A DNA stretch of 64,000 nt from Hyphodiscus hymeniophilus. Lineage: Eukaryota > Ascomycota > Leotiomycetes > Helotiales > Hyphodiscaceae. How positions within the stretch are numbered: position 1 is the first letter of the stretch; each line of letters starts with the position of its first letter. The notes under the pieces are model-generated. The model saw nothing but the letters and a program-made list of their open reading frames with translations, was not told the DNA's origin and did not search any database. Shown piece by piece: positions 45,911 to 58,365 of the stretch. The position numbers were made by a program, and so were the translations under genes. Location of the stretch: positions 682,001 through 746,000 of the forward strand of contig VNKQ01000007.1 of the NCBI GenBank assembly GCA_016508695.1. Direction: 5' to 3'.

Positions 45911-47106
45911 ATGGGAGAGGCTTGGACTGCAGAGCAAGAGCGCGTCTTGTGCATTTTGCCATTCCCAGAACCCACCGAGCTCATAGAATCGATCGAGAAG
46001 AAACATCCAAATGTGAAATTCCTCTACCATACCCTTAATTGGTTACCCAAAAGCCAGCCTTTTCCTCAGGCGGAGATCGACGAAAAATGTGACTTGGCCC
46101 AGTCCCCCACATCCGCCTTGCTAACTGTATATCCAGATCCGTGGAAAGAAGCTACCATTCTTTGCACATTCACAGCCCTACCTTCCGACCCGAAAATAGC
46201 CCCGAATCTCAGATTCATCCATTTCTTGAGCGCTGGAACAGACCATGTTTCCAAGACCCCGATCTACAGAAATTCCGATATCACCTTGACAACATCCTCT
46301 GGTATTCATGGACCGCAGATCGCGGAATGGGTCATAATGCAGATACTGAACCATTCGCATAGCGAAAAAAAGCTCATTGAATGGCAGAATCAGCATAAGT
46401 GGGGGGCCCATCAAGAGATTGGGTTCGCGAGAGATAGTGTTGGACAACGGTTGGGAGTATTGGGATATGGAAGTATTGGACGTCAGAGTAAGTTTCCAGC
46501 ATGAGGTCAATAGCACAGAATTGACAGGACGTAGCGGCAAAGGTAGCAAAAGCCATGGGAATGGATATCATTGCCTTTACAGCCTCCCCTCGCAAAACTC
46601 CCGAGAGCAAGAAGGATTCTGGTTATATCGTCCCTGGCACCGGGGATCCAGACGGAACTTTACCAAGTGCATGGTACAGTGGACTCGACAAGCAATCCTT
46701 ACACAACTTTCTGAAACAAGACATCGATGTCCTTCTGGTAGCCGTGCCCTTGACCGAGCAAACACGACATTTCATCGGGAAAGAAGAATTCGAAATCCTG
46801 GGGAAGAAGAACGCCTTCATCGCCAACATCGCGCGGGGGAGTATCCTACAACAAGACGATCTGATTGCGGCGTTGAAGAAGAAGGAGGGTGGGTTGAGGG
46901 GCGCAGCCTTGGATGTCACGGATCCTGAACCGTTGAACGAGGAGAGCGAGCTTTGGGACCTGGAGAATGTGGCTGTCACGCCGCATGTCAGTGGGATGGG
47001 TACGACGTATCAGGAGAGGAGTTTTGCCATACTGGAGAGGAATCTGACAAATCTGGAGAATGGCAAGCCGTTGATCAATGTTGTCGATCGGAAAAGGGGG
47101 TATTAG
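45911..47106 (+). CDS. D-isomer-specific 2-hydroxyacid dehydrogenase
   Basis: Two exons (45911-46487, 46535-47106) encode 382 residues. The acceptor is the CGTAG ending at 46534. It keeps frame and joins GYGSIGRQ to AKVAKAMGMD, whereas the earlier GACAG (ending 46528) breaks it. The enzyme is an NAD(P)-dependent reductase of 2-keto acids. The Rossmann motif GVLGYGSIGRQ is at about 182-192. The catalytic Arg lies in NIARGSILQQDDLIAAL, the Glu in DVTDPEPLNEES and the His in VAVTPHVSG. The N-terminal half of the substrate domain is complete. The IVPGTGDPDGTLPSAWYSGL insert after the Rossmann start is common in fungal members. The physiological substrate is not readable. Confidence 0.9.
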
Positions 47107-47894
47107 AGACTGGGGCAGATGCACGTTCAAGTTGATGCTCATCTACGGGGATATATATATTGATATAACGTATATGTGAATGAGATGATTTTTAAGATAG
47201 GGTGCTATACTATGATCTGTCTCTAGATTAACATGATCGATCGACGGTCACGGTGGAATCCTCTCTTCTGCTTTTTCGGACATGCTCATAATATCTTCCC
47301 CAAGGACGCCTAGTGAAATATCCCATCCCATATACTCTAGCACTTCCCTAGAAGGCCCGGTGTTGTGTTGTCATTCTGCTGGCCTTGAGAGGATAATAGA
47401 CCCCACATTCGAACATTCGTGATTGTACAATCAGCATGGAAGAAAAATTCGTGGTCTCATTTCTGCCTATAGAAAACACCAAGCATACATGTTTCGGGAA
47501 GTTCATATCGCGATAGCTGCCCTCCAGATGTATCACCAATTCCAAGCCCCTTCTCAGCGCATGTAGAAAACGCGAACATGCCATGAAAATCTATGTCCCT
47601 TGTATGGAAGCTAAGAAATGCATCGTCCTCAGCCCTGCCGCAATATCCAAACGCCTGCAGCGCTTGCCCAAAGAAATGCCTCTATGGATCCAATGCGCCA
47701 GTACGCCTATCGGCATTCCGCAGATTGAACGCCCGCAGACCACTTGACCTAAGTACGGCAGTTATGTGAGCGTAGCCAGCATAGCTCTAACCAGCTTTGG
47801 CGGAGGAGCTGTAGAAAGACACAAGTTAGCAACTGTTGACCAACATCCCCATCGGGGCCAATCACCCACCAAAGGACACACCGAAATCATCAAT
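47107..47894. other. Convergent 3' region
   Basis: 788 bp between two stop codons on opposite strands. It contains ATATATATATTGATATA near 47150. No gene is supported, and the plus-strand frame from 47766 is antisense to the DUF8035-type gene. Confidence 0.6.
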
Positions 47895-49682
47895 CTAGAC
47901 ATATTTCGGCACACTGATTGCCATCCTACCTTTTTTGTCCTTCTCGATTCTCACGCCACCCTCGGGCTCGCTGACCCGCTCTCTTCTAACAAGCGTGACC
48001 TCCTCTCCTCCACGCTCAATGGTTTCTCGGTCGTAGAGAACAAGATCACCTTCGCTAGCTCGAGCGCCGCGCCGGATTCGGTCTGCTTTGCGCATCTCTT
48101 TGTCTGCACGCTTTTCTGCTCGAAGTGCATCTTTCTCCGCTTCCAGGGCCTTGATTTCAGCGCGGATTGCTCGCTCATCTTTCGCTCGATGGCGATCGGT
48201 AGGAACGAGTGCCAAAGGTCCAATAGGGATATGGTCGGAGCGCTCAACAGTCTCTGTCCTTCTTTCGACAAATTCTTCGCGAGGTCCAGGTCCAGCGTTG
48301 ATGATGACAGGACCGTCGTGATGGTGGTGATGGCCACGGTGAGATCTTGCGGGGGATGGTGATCGGTGATGTTCCACAATCTTCGTGTCGGTTATGACCT
48401 CGAAATTTCCTGGAGGTGGCGGGGGAATCCATCCTGGTGGAGGTGGTGGAGGATATGAAGCAGCTGGAACAGTGAAGACCTCAGTGCGGTGTTCTTCAAC
48501 CACCGTTCCAGCTTCAGAACGACCTCCGGACATTTCAGCTTCTGGAATAACGAATTAGCTTGTTAGAGGGGCTATGTTTACTTGTAGGTCTACTGGGGCA
48601 GATGGGCTGGGTGAAGGCTTATGTGAGGTATAAGAAAATGACTTACTCTCTGATACTTTGTAGTCTTCGCTAAGCTTAATAACCTCGTCGATATTCTCGC
48701 GACCAAGAGCCTTCTGAATGATAATCACATCGCCCTGCTCTAGTTAGCCAACGGGATTTGAAATGATGAATGAAGTACAAACCTCTACTTCAAATGGGTA
48801 GCCTAGATCGATGATTGCCTTCTTGCTGACAAGTCTAGCAGGCATTCTCGTTTTACCCTTCTTAGGAAATTCGCTCCGTACGGTCTCCGCCTCGCTGGAG
48901 CTAGAAGAGCTCGGGCTATCGCTTCTCACACTCCCTCTAACACTGTGACTGGCCCTGCTTCCCTTGCTCCGGCTTCGTCTCCGCCGTCTGATTATCTCCC
49001 TCTCGCGGACGCGTTCTGGGAATCCTCTGTAGTCTTCGTCGCCATAGAAGTCGGGTTCTGCCACTTTGATATCCTCATATTCCCGGAAGTCTCTCTCGGC
49101 ATACCGTCGAGGTGGTGGAAGTGCCTTTGTTCTTGGAAGGGGAATCGGAGTGAAAGCAGGAGGTCGAGCATCGTCTCTGTAAAGTTCCTCACGGTATTCG
49201 TCTCTCTCCCTGTACCGTGCAGGTGGCCCGTATTCCTCCCTCTCCACAAATCTCGTCAGAGGCTTCCGATCGAAGGTATCAAGAGAACTCTGCCGTCTCA
49301 AGAATGCAGGTCTCGCAGCAGGTGCACGCCGTGGCGGAGAAGGACTTCGATAGAAGTCCCTCTCCTTTTCGATCGTGATACTCGTTCCTCTGTCCCGACC
49401 AAATGGTCTCTCTCTTTCCATTCTTGGTTCATCATAGTATTCTCTTCTCTCATATTTGTCCTCCTCGAACCCTCTCGGGCCTCTGCGTTCATAGATCTCA
49501 TCGACTGATCGCTCTCTGGGTCGCCCGAAGCCAGGTGAACGTATGAATCGGGAGTCGCGCTCTTCGAAACGCTCTCGTGTTTCGCCGCCAAAGCGATTTC
49601 GGTCCCGCTCGATGGCGAAGCGTTCAGTATCCCATCGCTCTCCTCGACCTCGTCCGGCGCCATAAGATGGATCTCGAGACAT
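47895..49682 (-). CDS. DUF8035-type protein, Arg/Glu-rich
   Basis: Three exons (49682-48783, 48737-48647, 48541-47895) with consistent phases give 545 residues. The first ~270 residues are extremely rich in Arg, Glu, Asp and Tyr (RERFEERDSRFIR, DEYREELYRDD) followed by an SR-type tract (RRRRRSRSKGSRASHSVRGS). This is similar to RNA-binding or splicing-associated proteins. Residues about 275-330 contain RMPARLVSKKAIIDLGYPFE and DVIIIQKALGRENIDEVIKL across the two introns. This is the conserved core that I associate with DUF8035. The C-terminal part has a polyproline stretch (YPPPPPPGWIPPPPPG), a His run and an EIKALEAEKDALRAEKRADK coiled coil. Function is unknown; a nuclear role is inferred from the composition. 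Confidence 0.8.
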
Positions 49683-50839
49683 TATCGCAAGTGATGTTCT
49701 TGATGGCGTGGAGGGTGTGGGTGTAAATGTAGTGGTTTTTGTCGAGACAGTTCGTCACACTCGAGTCCGAGGCCGAATGCACCCCGCTGTTTGCTGCTCC
49801 GCGCACGGTATGCAACTCGCTGGAGGTCTGAAACTGGTCGACGAAAGATGGGACTCGGTACAGGTGAAGTTGAAGTTGCTCTGACGGTGTATCAAAATGG
49901 GAGGCTGGTAAGGAAGAGATTATATTATGGACGTGTGATGTCTTGAAGTGAGTGGGGTTTTCGGTGGTGAGCCAAAGCCTTGCTTTGTGACGAGCATGAG
50001 CAGGGGATCCTAGGATTCCATTGGGCAGATGGTGACTTGAAGCCCGATAGAAGTATGTCCTCTTACACGTGATCCATATGTGTCCAGCTCTCCTTACGTC
50101 CAGGTATTCTTTATGATGCTGGAAAGTCGAAATATAGACGTCTATTGTTCGCCCTTATTGAATGGAGGCATCGGAACAGGAATATATTGGAAGCAGATTT
50201 ATTGGGTATTTCTTCAAAGGTTGTTGAAACTATCATCAATCCAGACCGCCATTGACGATGACGTAGGCGCCGTCCCGAGGAAACCCAACACAAAATCCAT
50301 GTTAGTGTCAGGCACTCGGTATCATATCAGTCTGATTATTGTCTCAATTGTGAAAGGATTTACCAGACAAAAGGAATTTAGAGCCAACGTTCGGGAATAC
50401 TATTGGGTAAGTTGCTAACTCGGTGCGGCCCGAAGAACCAGTCCCAGATTCATACGAGGATACGTTGCGCTGATCAAGATAAGCTCGACCAGGAAGCCAG
50501 GACGAGAGAACCCGGAGACGAAGAGATATGCAAGTTCTTGACCCTGTCTTCGTGGGATGCTTCTTTCTACTTTCACAAATGCGCCGTTTTGTGCCTGTCT
50601 AGGATTCGATTTATCTGTTGCAAAATGCGCCATGGATCCATGCCTGCCCAACGCCTACGCTATGTATTCCATCCCAATCCCAATCCCATATCTCATATCC
50701 CATATCCAGGCACAGCGGTTATATCGGCTGCTGCTCTCGCCTTCCGTGTACATCGGCGATACCTGGCGGTAAGATATCGACGAGTCGGTGTGTGCACAAG
50801 GAGAGAAACCTCACTCGTCAAATCCCTCCTTTGGTGTGC
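49683..50839. other. Intergenic region, no gene supported
   Basis: About 1.16 kb upstream of the DUF8035-type gene and downstream of Tfb2. AATCCCAATCCCATATCTCA-type direct repeats occur at about 50670-50710. Frames are short, without motifs. Confidence 0.55.
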
Positions 50840-52399
50840 CTATTTTGTTTTTCGACTTTTTATATAGTCTCTTAGTTGCTCATGCCTGGTGACAAAGAAC
50901 ATCCTCTTCGCATCGCTCTTCCAAAGCAACACCCCAATCTCCTCAGCATAGGTGCGGCACCCCTCGTATTCTTTCAGACTGTCAAAGTCCTTGAAGAGGA
51001 AGCCAGGCGTGGCTTTCATTCTCTCATTCTCTATTTGCCAAAGCCGAATTTGATCCACAACGGTCGGAGGTAAAACTGGCCCTCCTCCTTGGGCAACCGA
51101 TTTCTTCAACAACTGTGGATGTGCGTGTGTGGAGAGGTAGGAGATGATTTGATCCGATGTTATACCATGAGAGATGGCTTGTCGAACTGAGTTGCGAGTG
51201 ACTCGGCCAGAAACCATATTTGGATATCGAGCCGTAAGTTTCGTAAATAATGCAAGGACTGCAATTTGTAGGGGCGAAGAAGTATAAGCGTAGAGGCGAT
51301 AGTTTGTTTCGATAATAATGAAACCCTTGGAGCTCGAGTCTGCGGTGAGGGCTGCATCAAAGCCAGTGGATACACTTCGTAGTGCGCTGGCGTCGGACGT
51401 GAGAGTTGTGGCTAAACGCGTAGGAAAAAATTGGTCGGGAGAAGAATTTGGTATGTAGACAAGACCAAAATCTACTAGAGGGGTCAACATCTCCCGCTGT
51501 GTTTCCTGGAGGGTCGTGGTGTTGTATGCACGGCCGAGTTCGAGGGAGCCAAGCATGAATAAGAAAGAGAGGACCTCAACTGAGTCCATTCCCATCTGTC
51601 TCGGTTAGCAAATGAGCTCTCTTCATCGTGGATGCAGACCTTCTCAGCATTTTCGATCCAGAGCAGCAGCAAAGTCCAGACTTGGGCATTTGCTTCTTGC
51701 AGAAGGAACGAGAACCCAGCCTGCGTGATACCTCCACCAGTATGCCTCCCTCTTGTGACAAGATTACCGGCTTCCAACAGTTGTTTTACAGCTTGTGTTG
51801 GTCCTTGCCCTTCTTGATACATCGCAGCACCAACGCTGTTGACCACGTAGTGCAATATGCCCTCCCACTGTGCCCTAGCATACTCATCAAGAAGCTTCGT
51901 GTCGATGCCACCGATGACCTGATCGCTCGATGGGACTCCAAAAGATTGATGGTTTCCACCCCCTGTCAGCGCGAGTCGTAATGAGGTAGAAAAGTTATCC
52001 GTCAACGTAACGACCTGGGGGCCTTCTTTGCCTGCACTGATCGTGACCATATGGAGAGTCCTCAGCATTGCGAGGGCTTGGTCTTTTTCTCTGGCGCAAC
52101 ATTAGCAGAGCCGGCATGACAGGAAAGTTGAGTCAAACCTTTTGCTGTTGGGATGCACCCATAGGGTGAGATCAGTAAGGGGAAGAGGCTTGCTCATGTA
52201 CAAGAGTGCCATGACGAAGCTTTTGGCTGCACGATATCAGTATCTAGATCGGCAATCATCCAACATCGTCTATACCTAGATGGGGCAGCATGCGCCTGAA
52301 GATTGCCAAAGCAGTCGACGGTTGCTGATACAGTCTTCTGAAAGTAGTACCTGGAAGCCTCTCCAGGTACTCGAATGATTTCAGAGATGAGACAGACAT
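50840..52399 (-). CDS. TFB2: TFIIH core subunit Tfb2 (p52)
   Basis: Four exons (52399-52276, 52226-52139, 52090-51640, 51595-50840) encode 472 residues, the expected size. Tfb2 regulates the XPB/Ssl2 helicase within TFIIH for promoter opening and nucleotide excision repair. Recognisable parts are the winged-helix N-terminus (SFEYLERLPGTTFRRLYQQP), a conserved middle (GGGITQAGFSFLLQEANAQV, VWTLLLLWIENAE), the LGSLELGRAYNTTTLQETQR segment, and the C-terminal XPB-binding region (KGFIIIETNYRLYAYTSSPL, ISYLSTHAHPQLL, PPTVVDQIRLWQIENERMK). The frame and phases are intact. The start codon is 213 bp from that of the divergently transcribed thioesterase, so the two genes very likely share promoter elements. 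Confidence 0.93.
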
Positions 52400-52612
52400 G
52401 TTGGCGATGTCTTGCCCTCAAGTCCCAAGGAGCTATTGATCTATCGTCATTTGGAGTTGAGGCTGCCTTTATTCCCAATCCTTGTTCGAGCCCGGTCTCG
52501 CGTCAACGAGCCCCACAATATTTCACGGTCTCCCGTGACATTGCCTCGACTCGTAAGCTTCTTTCAATCCCACCTTCTAGATATTATAGAATTTTGCTAT
52601 TTGACAGAAGAA
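52400..52612. promoter_or_regulatory. 213-bp bidirectional promoter of TFB2 and the thioesterase gene
   Basis: The two ATG codons face away from each other with only 213 bp between them, so both core promoters and 5' leaders must overlap here. No strong TATA box is obvious. Confidence 0.7.
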
Positions 52613-53636
52613 ATGGCAGCTCTTAGATTCGTGAAATCAGTATCTACTCCCGCCATAGGCTGGTCAACAATGACTGATTCATTTACAGGTTTTGAAGTCT
52701 TTCCAAGCGGAATCTGGGCTCGAACCGAGGTAGATTGAATTCCTTCAAATTCGGATAGGTTGAGATATACAGACTGGAAAGTCACTGTTCTGGCTTTAGT
52801 CTTTAATCCTTTAACTCTAATGCGGGGATAATTGCTCCTGGTAGTCGTGAACGGTTTTCTTTTAGTGCATTCCAAAGGAGCATATGCTGACTCTGCTCGT
52901 CATTAAGATTGTTCGGAGAAAAGGTATGAATCTTCTTTACAGAGTAGGTTGCATAACCAACTCATGTTTTTCAGATTCGAGTTACCGCTGCTGAGCCGGG
53001 TCGGGTTGAGTTTGAGCTGGATGTCGATAAAGAACATACGGTCAGTTAGCCATCCTATTCATCGGCCCTAACTCCTTTATTCACTGAAGAAATGTCAGAA
53101 TCGTCTTAATATCATCCATGGTGGAACTATTGCCAGTATGGTAGATCTGGGTGGCTCGCTAGCGGTAGCTTCGAGGGGCTTGTATGCCACAGGAGTTTCA
53201 ACTGATCTGAATGGTATGCCCTGTTTCCGACCTCATGGAACATCATGAAGTAACCCTATAAGTTAGTCACATATCTCAGTTCCGGCGGCAAAATTGGTGA
53301 TGTCTTGAAAGCGGTCGTGACTTGCGACAAGTGTAAGTATTTCCTGTGGCTGAGTACCTTAGATGAACAACGGGTTTTGACTGATCCATCTTCAACAGTC
53401 GGGAAGACGATGGCATATACTTCAATACAGTTCACGAATAGCAAAGGGGAACTTGCTGCGAGAGGTAGTCATACTAAGTAAGTTCTTTGAGTGTAGAAGC
53501 AGCTTGGCACGAGACGACCCAAGATCCACTGGTCTGAGTTGGGGAATTCATGACTGTTGCTGACTTTGTCAGATACATTGCCCAAGCATGGAAACACCCG
53601 GAGAATATTGTCGATGAGCTTTCTCCAAAGAAGTGA
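52613..53636 (+). CDS. PaaI/ACOT13-type hotdog-fold acyl-CoA thioesterase, eight exons
   Basis: Eight exons with matching phases (52613-52639, 52689-52729, 52908-52923, 52975-53040, 53099-53213, 53267-53332, 53399-53477, 53573-53636) give 157 residues, the usual size. Hotdog thioesterases hydrolyse acyl-CoAs; ACOT13 acts on medium and long chains in mitochondria and cytosol. The active-site strand and helix are LNIIHGGTIASMVDLGGSLA, with the HGG and Asp expected of the PaaI branch. GVSTDLNVTYLSSGGKIGD and DKFGKTMAYTSIQF complete the sheet. The third exon is only 16 nt. The first three exons are the least certain part, although they yield a plausible VLKSFQAESGLEPR-LFGEK-IRVTAAEPG N-terminus. 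Tfb2 lies divergently upstream. Confidence 0.85.
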
Positions 53637-56525
53637 TTCACCTGCTCAGGATCAGTTGGGGGAGAAGATATATTTACAGTAGATGGACTTAGACATCCCA
53701 CTATCTGCCGATCTGTGGGTATCAAATATAAATTGGTTCATCCCAGCACAAATCTCAACATCGGCCAAGTTATTTGGATCCTTCGAGCTCCCGAGAGCAT
53801 ACAACACAAAACTGCAGCATCCTGAAATGCGAGTTTGAGACTACAAGACCTGTTGAGACTCCTGCATTCTCATAGATTGATATCTGACTGAGCATCGAAA
53901 GCAGATACCGAATTCTCTCGGAAGAAGCTTCGGTATTAGCAAGAATAACTAGCCGGCAAGAGAAGACTTCACAATTCTCTAGGGCAACATTTTAATATGT
54001 CTCAATTTCCACAAGATTCTTCCACTTATAATGCCTTCTTCGCTTGGAGCTAGTACGAGAATTGGTATTCGACCAGAGTTTCTACCTCTCGTAGAGGCAG
54101 AGTAGTATCTCGTTGCCGAAGCGTACCAAGTTTCTCATTGTTGAGAGGTATTTTCATTCTTCAAGCAAGTTGAGAATTCTCACATTTTCTCTATGGAAGG
54201 ATTCCTGCTACTTACAACTAGCTTTCATGTCACATCCCTCACTTGCGGAAGTTTCCACATAGACCGAACTTTACGAGACTGCTAGCACAGTCCCTACATC
54301 AGCACTCATACGACTAGGTTAGACTTACCTTGTAGTCAATCTTCTCCTCCTCCCTTATCATCTTTCACTTCGAGACAGGTATGGAAAGAAGATAATTATT
54401 TATTGGTCTAAACCCTGGGCACCTTATGATCGTCCAGTTATATTGACTTGCCGGACTGCGTACGTCAACTCCCAACCCATAGTCACCATTCTCTTGTCTG
54501 TCGCTCCAGAACTCCAGAGCTCCTGCTAACTTTTCCATGAGCACACATGTTAATAAGGTTATGGTACCATTGATGACTCTAACAAGCTTACACTCCTGGG
54601 AGCAAACATGGTGGAAATATATGGCTTGATACCCTGATAGCAATTATAATGATCGTAGTCATATCCAGCCATTTCACGGGTCGGGGTTCTCCCTTTTCAC
54701 ATCAACTGAAATCATTCGAATGTAGCAGAAAGACTCATGAGAGGGTAGCAGTGGTCGGAATTGATGTTGTCTAAGTTCCAATTGAAGCAGATACACTCAG
54801 AAACTCTGGAGTATGGTCCCATGATTCTCAAACCAAGAAATGCATTATACTTCTTCGTTCACTTCTGCTATTTTCGGTCCGTCTCGGTCACTCTACGGAC
54901 CAAAAGCACAGAGTCGCTGCCCGTCATTGTTGTAGATCGATCATCGATCTCGACTGAGCGACCCCGCACACAGCCGTTGCATCTCAATGCAGACATGTTT
55001 GCAAGTGTCTCTTGCTCTCACCATCATGAGGGGTTGCCAGTGGCAGCAACCCTCGTAGCTACTGTAACGGGTTAGTGAAGATCATCAATTGTCGGCTCAC
55101 TCACGGTCCTCACGGACCTCCATTACCAATTTAGTGTCGCTTCTGGGATTCATAGGATTCATCCTAAACCCGAGTTCTCAGCCTATCCTATCACTACCCT
55201 CTTCCCGACCCCCCGACCACCTACTGACGGTACAACGGTACTCCGTAACCCCCTCGCAGTGGAGGGCTCGTAAAAGATCAGCTACGGAATACGTCTTCAA
55301 TCAAACCTCGGTGGTGAGCTCTATCTTTGCATTGGATTATTTACCACCATACACAGTCTACGTCACTTGGACACTGAGCAATCCCACCTTCGCAAGCTAT
55401 CAAGCCCACCTGACTGGGTTGATGTTGAACCCAATTCCACGAAGCCTTACAGAAACAAAGGAGGTCGGGGGAGCAAAGGTAAGTGTTTTATCCGTCTGGA
55501 CTAGCTTTGTGCGGGGACATGGGGAAGATCGGGCAAAGGCTGCGGCGCTCCTTCGGCGACATTGATGCAGAAACGCCAGAACGGCAAGAGAACATTTCAC
55601 AAGCTCACACGACATCTCGATCGAGATTCAAAACGGTGGCAAGTGCTGCGCAAGATATTCCACGTATGCCACACTCATCTGCTACGGGAGAAAGGGAGAA
55701 AGGGAGAAAGGGAGAAAAGAAAAGTCCTCGTCGATTGTCGGCGCTGTTCGTGTTTGATGACTGGTGAAGCACTGAAGTCTCGTGCTTGGGACACAGAATC
55801 TCCGGGTCGTCATGCGAGTGGAGCAGGGTTTAAAGGATGGATGGAACCAAATGCGTGTCATTATTGGATCCAGAGCTGGGAATATTAGCAAACCTTCCTT
55901 GACTGCAGCATGGCAGCAACCCTCGGACCTAACCTAGGCCTACGAAATGGGCGATGATAGTGGGCGCGAGCCTCCACTTTTAGGGGAACTTAGGGTGAGC
56001 TCCCCTAAGGTTGGACGCTAAGGCCTCCCATTGAATCTCAGCCGGGCCATGTGGAAGTCTGGGACAATTCCGACAGAGGCGTTCTCGACGATCAGCCCAT
56101 GTCCGGAGGAGGAGTTTCATGGCTGATAGGGTGGGCATGCAGGCGCCTTTAGCCCTACAGCACCACGAAACAGGGGTCATGCGATACGGCGCAGTCTGCG
56201 AGTCTGTGACTGTGGCGCTGTTCCTGGGTACTCGACTTGGGCTCGAGGCCGAGAAGCTACGAATCAAATCTCCACACTCGCATGCAATACTCCGCGAGGG
56301 TCTGTTTCCCCATATATCATGGTCATCCTAGCCTCCCCAGCTCTCGGATGCTGCCTATCCTCGCCATCCAGTTTTCCTGGGAACCCAACTTATATCTTCC
56401 TAATATCGTTCTGTCTCTTGCGCCAGAGCTTTGATTTTCTTCTGGAGCTAGCACAGGGTGCTTCTGAGTTCTCTTGAGGACCGCGAATGATCTGAACGAA
56501 GCTGAGGAGTTGATACTTGCCCATC
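53637..56525. other. 2.9-kb gene-poor region
   Basis: No gene with conserved motifs was found on either strand. Notable items are a (GGAGAAA)n tract at 55685-55722, a TTAGGGGA/TCCCCTAA hairpin at about 55980-56008, and short shared words such as GCAGCAACCCTCG (near 55041 and 55914). The frame at 55089-55565 is open for 158 codons but has neither a motif nor splice support. The last part holds the transporter promoter. Confidence 0.5.
55685..55722. repeat. (GGAGAAA)n microsatellite
   Basis: About five tandem heptamers on the plus strand, non-coding, with a final truncated unit. Confidence 0.75.
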
Positions 56526-58365
56526 ATGTATCAAGCCAGCTCTGTGTATTTCATTTGTGGCTTCGCCGCCATTGGTATGTGTCAAATTCATTCTTTTCCG
56601 TCGTAGCGATCGGTCTCATTAATTGTAATAGGTGGTGGCCTGTTCGGTTTCGATATATCTAGCATGTCTGGTGTGCTGGGAACCATGGCCTACAAACGGT
56701 ATTTCGGCAACCCTGTCTCCTACCGACAAGGAGGGATTACCTGCGCAATGCCCTTTGGGTCCTTGGTTGGAGCTCTTTCATCTTCGTTCATTGCAGACAG
56801 GTTTTCCCGAAGGACGAGTATCCAGGTTGCCTCGATCTTCTGGGTAGTTGGCTCATTGTAAGTCGAGACGGACCTCCACTTTGCCTAGAGCTAACATTGT
56901 CTGCAGCATTCAATGTGCTTCTGTTAATATCGGGATGCTTGTCTTCGGTCGTGTGATTGCAGGTCTTTGTGTTGGTATCGCTTCCTCCATTTGCCCAGTC
57001 TACCAAGCCGAGATAGCGCCAAAAGAGATTAGAGGTCGAGTTGTGTCTTTGCAACAGTGGGCAATTACTTGGGGTATTCTGATCCAATACTTCATTCAAT
57101 ATGGAGCCTCGAATATTGACGGCGGACCAAACAACCCACACCAGTCAACAGCGGCTTTCCGAATCCCATGGGGAATCCAGGTCATTCCAGCAGTCATTCT
57201 ATTTTTCGGAATGTTCTTCTTGCCCAGATCTCCCAGATGGTTGGCATCGAAGGACCGCTGGGAGGAAGCGATCAACACCCTGGCCATTTTGCATGGCGGT
57301 GGAGACGTCGATCACCCCAAAGTCCTGGCTGAGTATCAGGAAATCGAAGAGACGCTCCGCTTTGAGCGCGAAGAAGCTATTGGCAGCTACCGTCAACTCG
57401 TTGAGCCAAGGATGTTGAAGCGTGTTATCTTGGGAATGTCGATTCAAATGTGGTCCCAACTCTGTGGGATGAATGTCATGATGTATTATGTTGTTTGTAA
57501 GTTTTGAAATGTCAAACAATGACAGGAGACTGACTCAGAATAGACATCATGGAAGGTGCCAATATTGCCTCGCCTCTGCTCACAGCCTCCATTCAGTATA
57601 TTTTGAACGTTCTTCTCACACTGCCAGCTATTGTCTACCTTGACCGCATTGGTCGACGACCTGCCATGTTGATCGGCTCGTTGCTTATGATGACTTTTCT
57701 GTTCATTGTTGGTGGTCTTCAAGCAACGTATGGTCGTGCCAATGTTCCTCCGTTTAAGAACGCGGGCAACTCCGACATCACCTGGATCATCTATGACAAC
57801 AAGCCCGTCTCCAAAGCCATTGTTGCTATGACATATCTGTTCGTCTGTAGCTTTGCAACCACCTGGGGCCCCACCTCCTGGACTTACCCTTCCGAGATAT
57901 ATCCGACTAAGATTCGTGCGAAGGCAGTGTCGCTGTCGACGGCATCGAATTGGTTCTGGAACTGTGTTCTCGCATTTGCCGTTCCTCCTCTTTTGACAAA
58001 TAGTAAGCGAACTTAGCACTTTACGTCGACTACCTTTACTAATGCGCATTGAATTAGTTAATTGGAAAATGTACATGATCTTTGCTACCTTTAACGGGGT
58101 AGCATTCATTCACATGTTCTTGACAGCCCCCGAAACGAAAGGCAAGAGCTTGGAAGAAATGGACGATGTATTCGATAGTGGGCTCCCAGCCTGGAAACCC
58201 GTACCAAAGGGGAGCAGGTTGGATCAAATCCAGAAAGACATCGAGGCTGGAGAGCTCAAAGTTTCAAGACCATTTGGGGGGAACCTGCGTGGTGAGGATA
58301 AGGAGCTTGTGCTAGGGGTTTCAGAGCATGTCGAGAAGCCCCGTGCCATTGGCACCGCTATTTGA
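56526..58365 (+). CDS. MFS sugar transporter
   Basis: Five exons (56526-56574, 56632-56857, 56907-57496, 57544-58002, 58058-58365) encode 543 residues with about 12 membrane helices. Sugar-porter signatures are all present: GGGLFGFDISSMSG at the first helix, DRFSRR in the loop between helices 2 and 3, GRVIAGLCVGIASSICPVYQ then EIAPKEIRGR, FLPRSPRWLASKDR (the PESPR-type motif), YLDRIGRRP, WTYPSEIYPTKIRAKAVSLS and PETKGKSLEEMD. It should act as a proton symporter or facilitator for a monosaccharide in the plasma membrane. Substrate specificity is not readable. The N-terminal cytosolic part is very short (~9 residues). The model begins at MYQASSVYFI. No sugar-catabolism genes lie beside it. Confidence 0.93.

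Noticed and set aside
46522..46528. Acceptor GACAG in the D-2-hydroxyacid dehydrogenase gene
   Set aside because: It puts the following Rossmann segment out of frame. CGTAG ending at 46534 fits.
55089..55565. 158-codon frame upstream of the transporter
   Set aside because: No motif or splice structure, and the composition resembles neighbouring non-coding frames.
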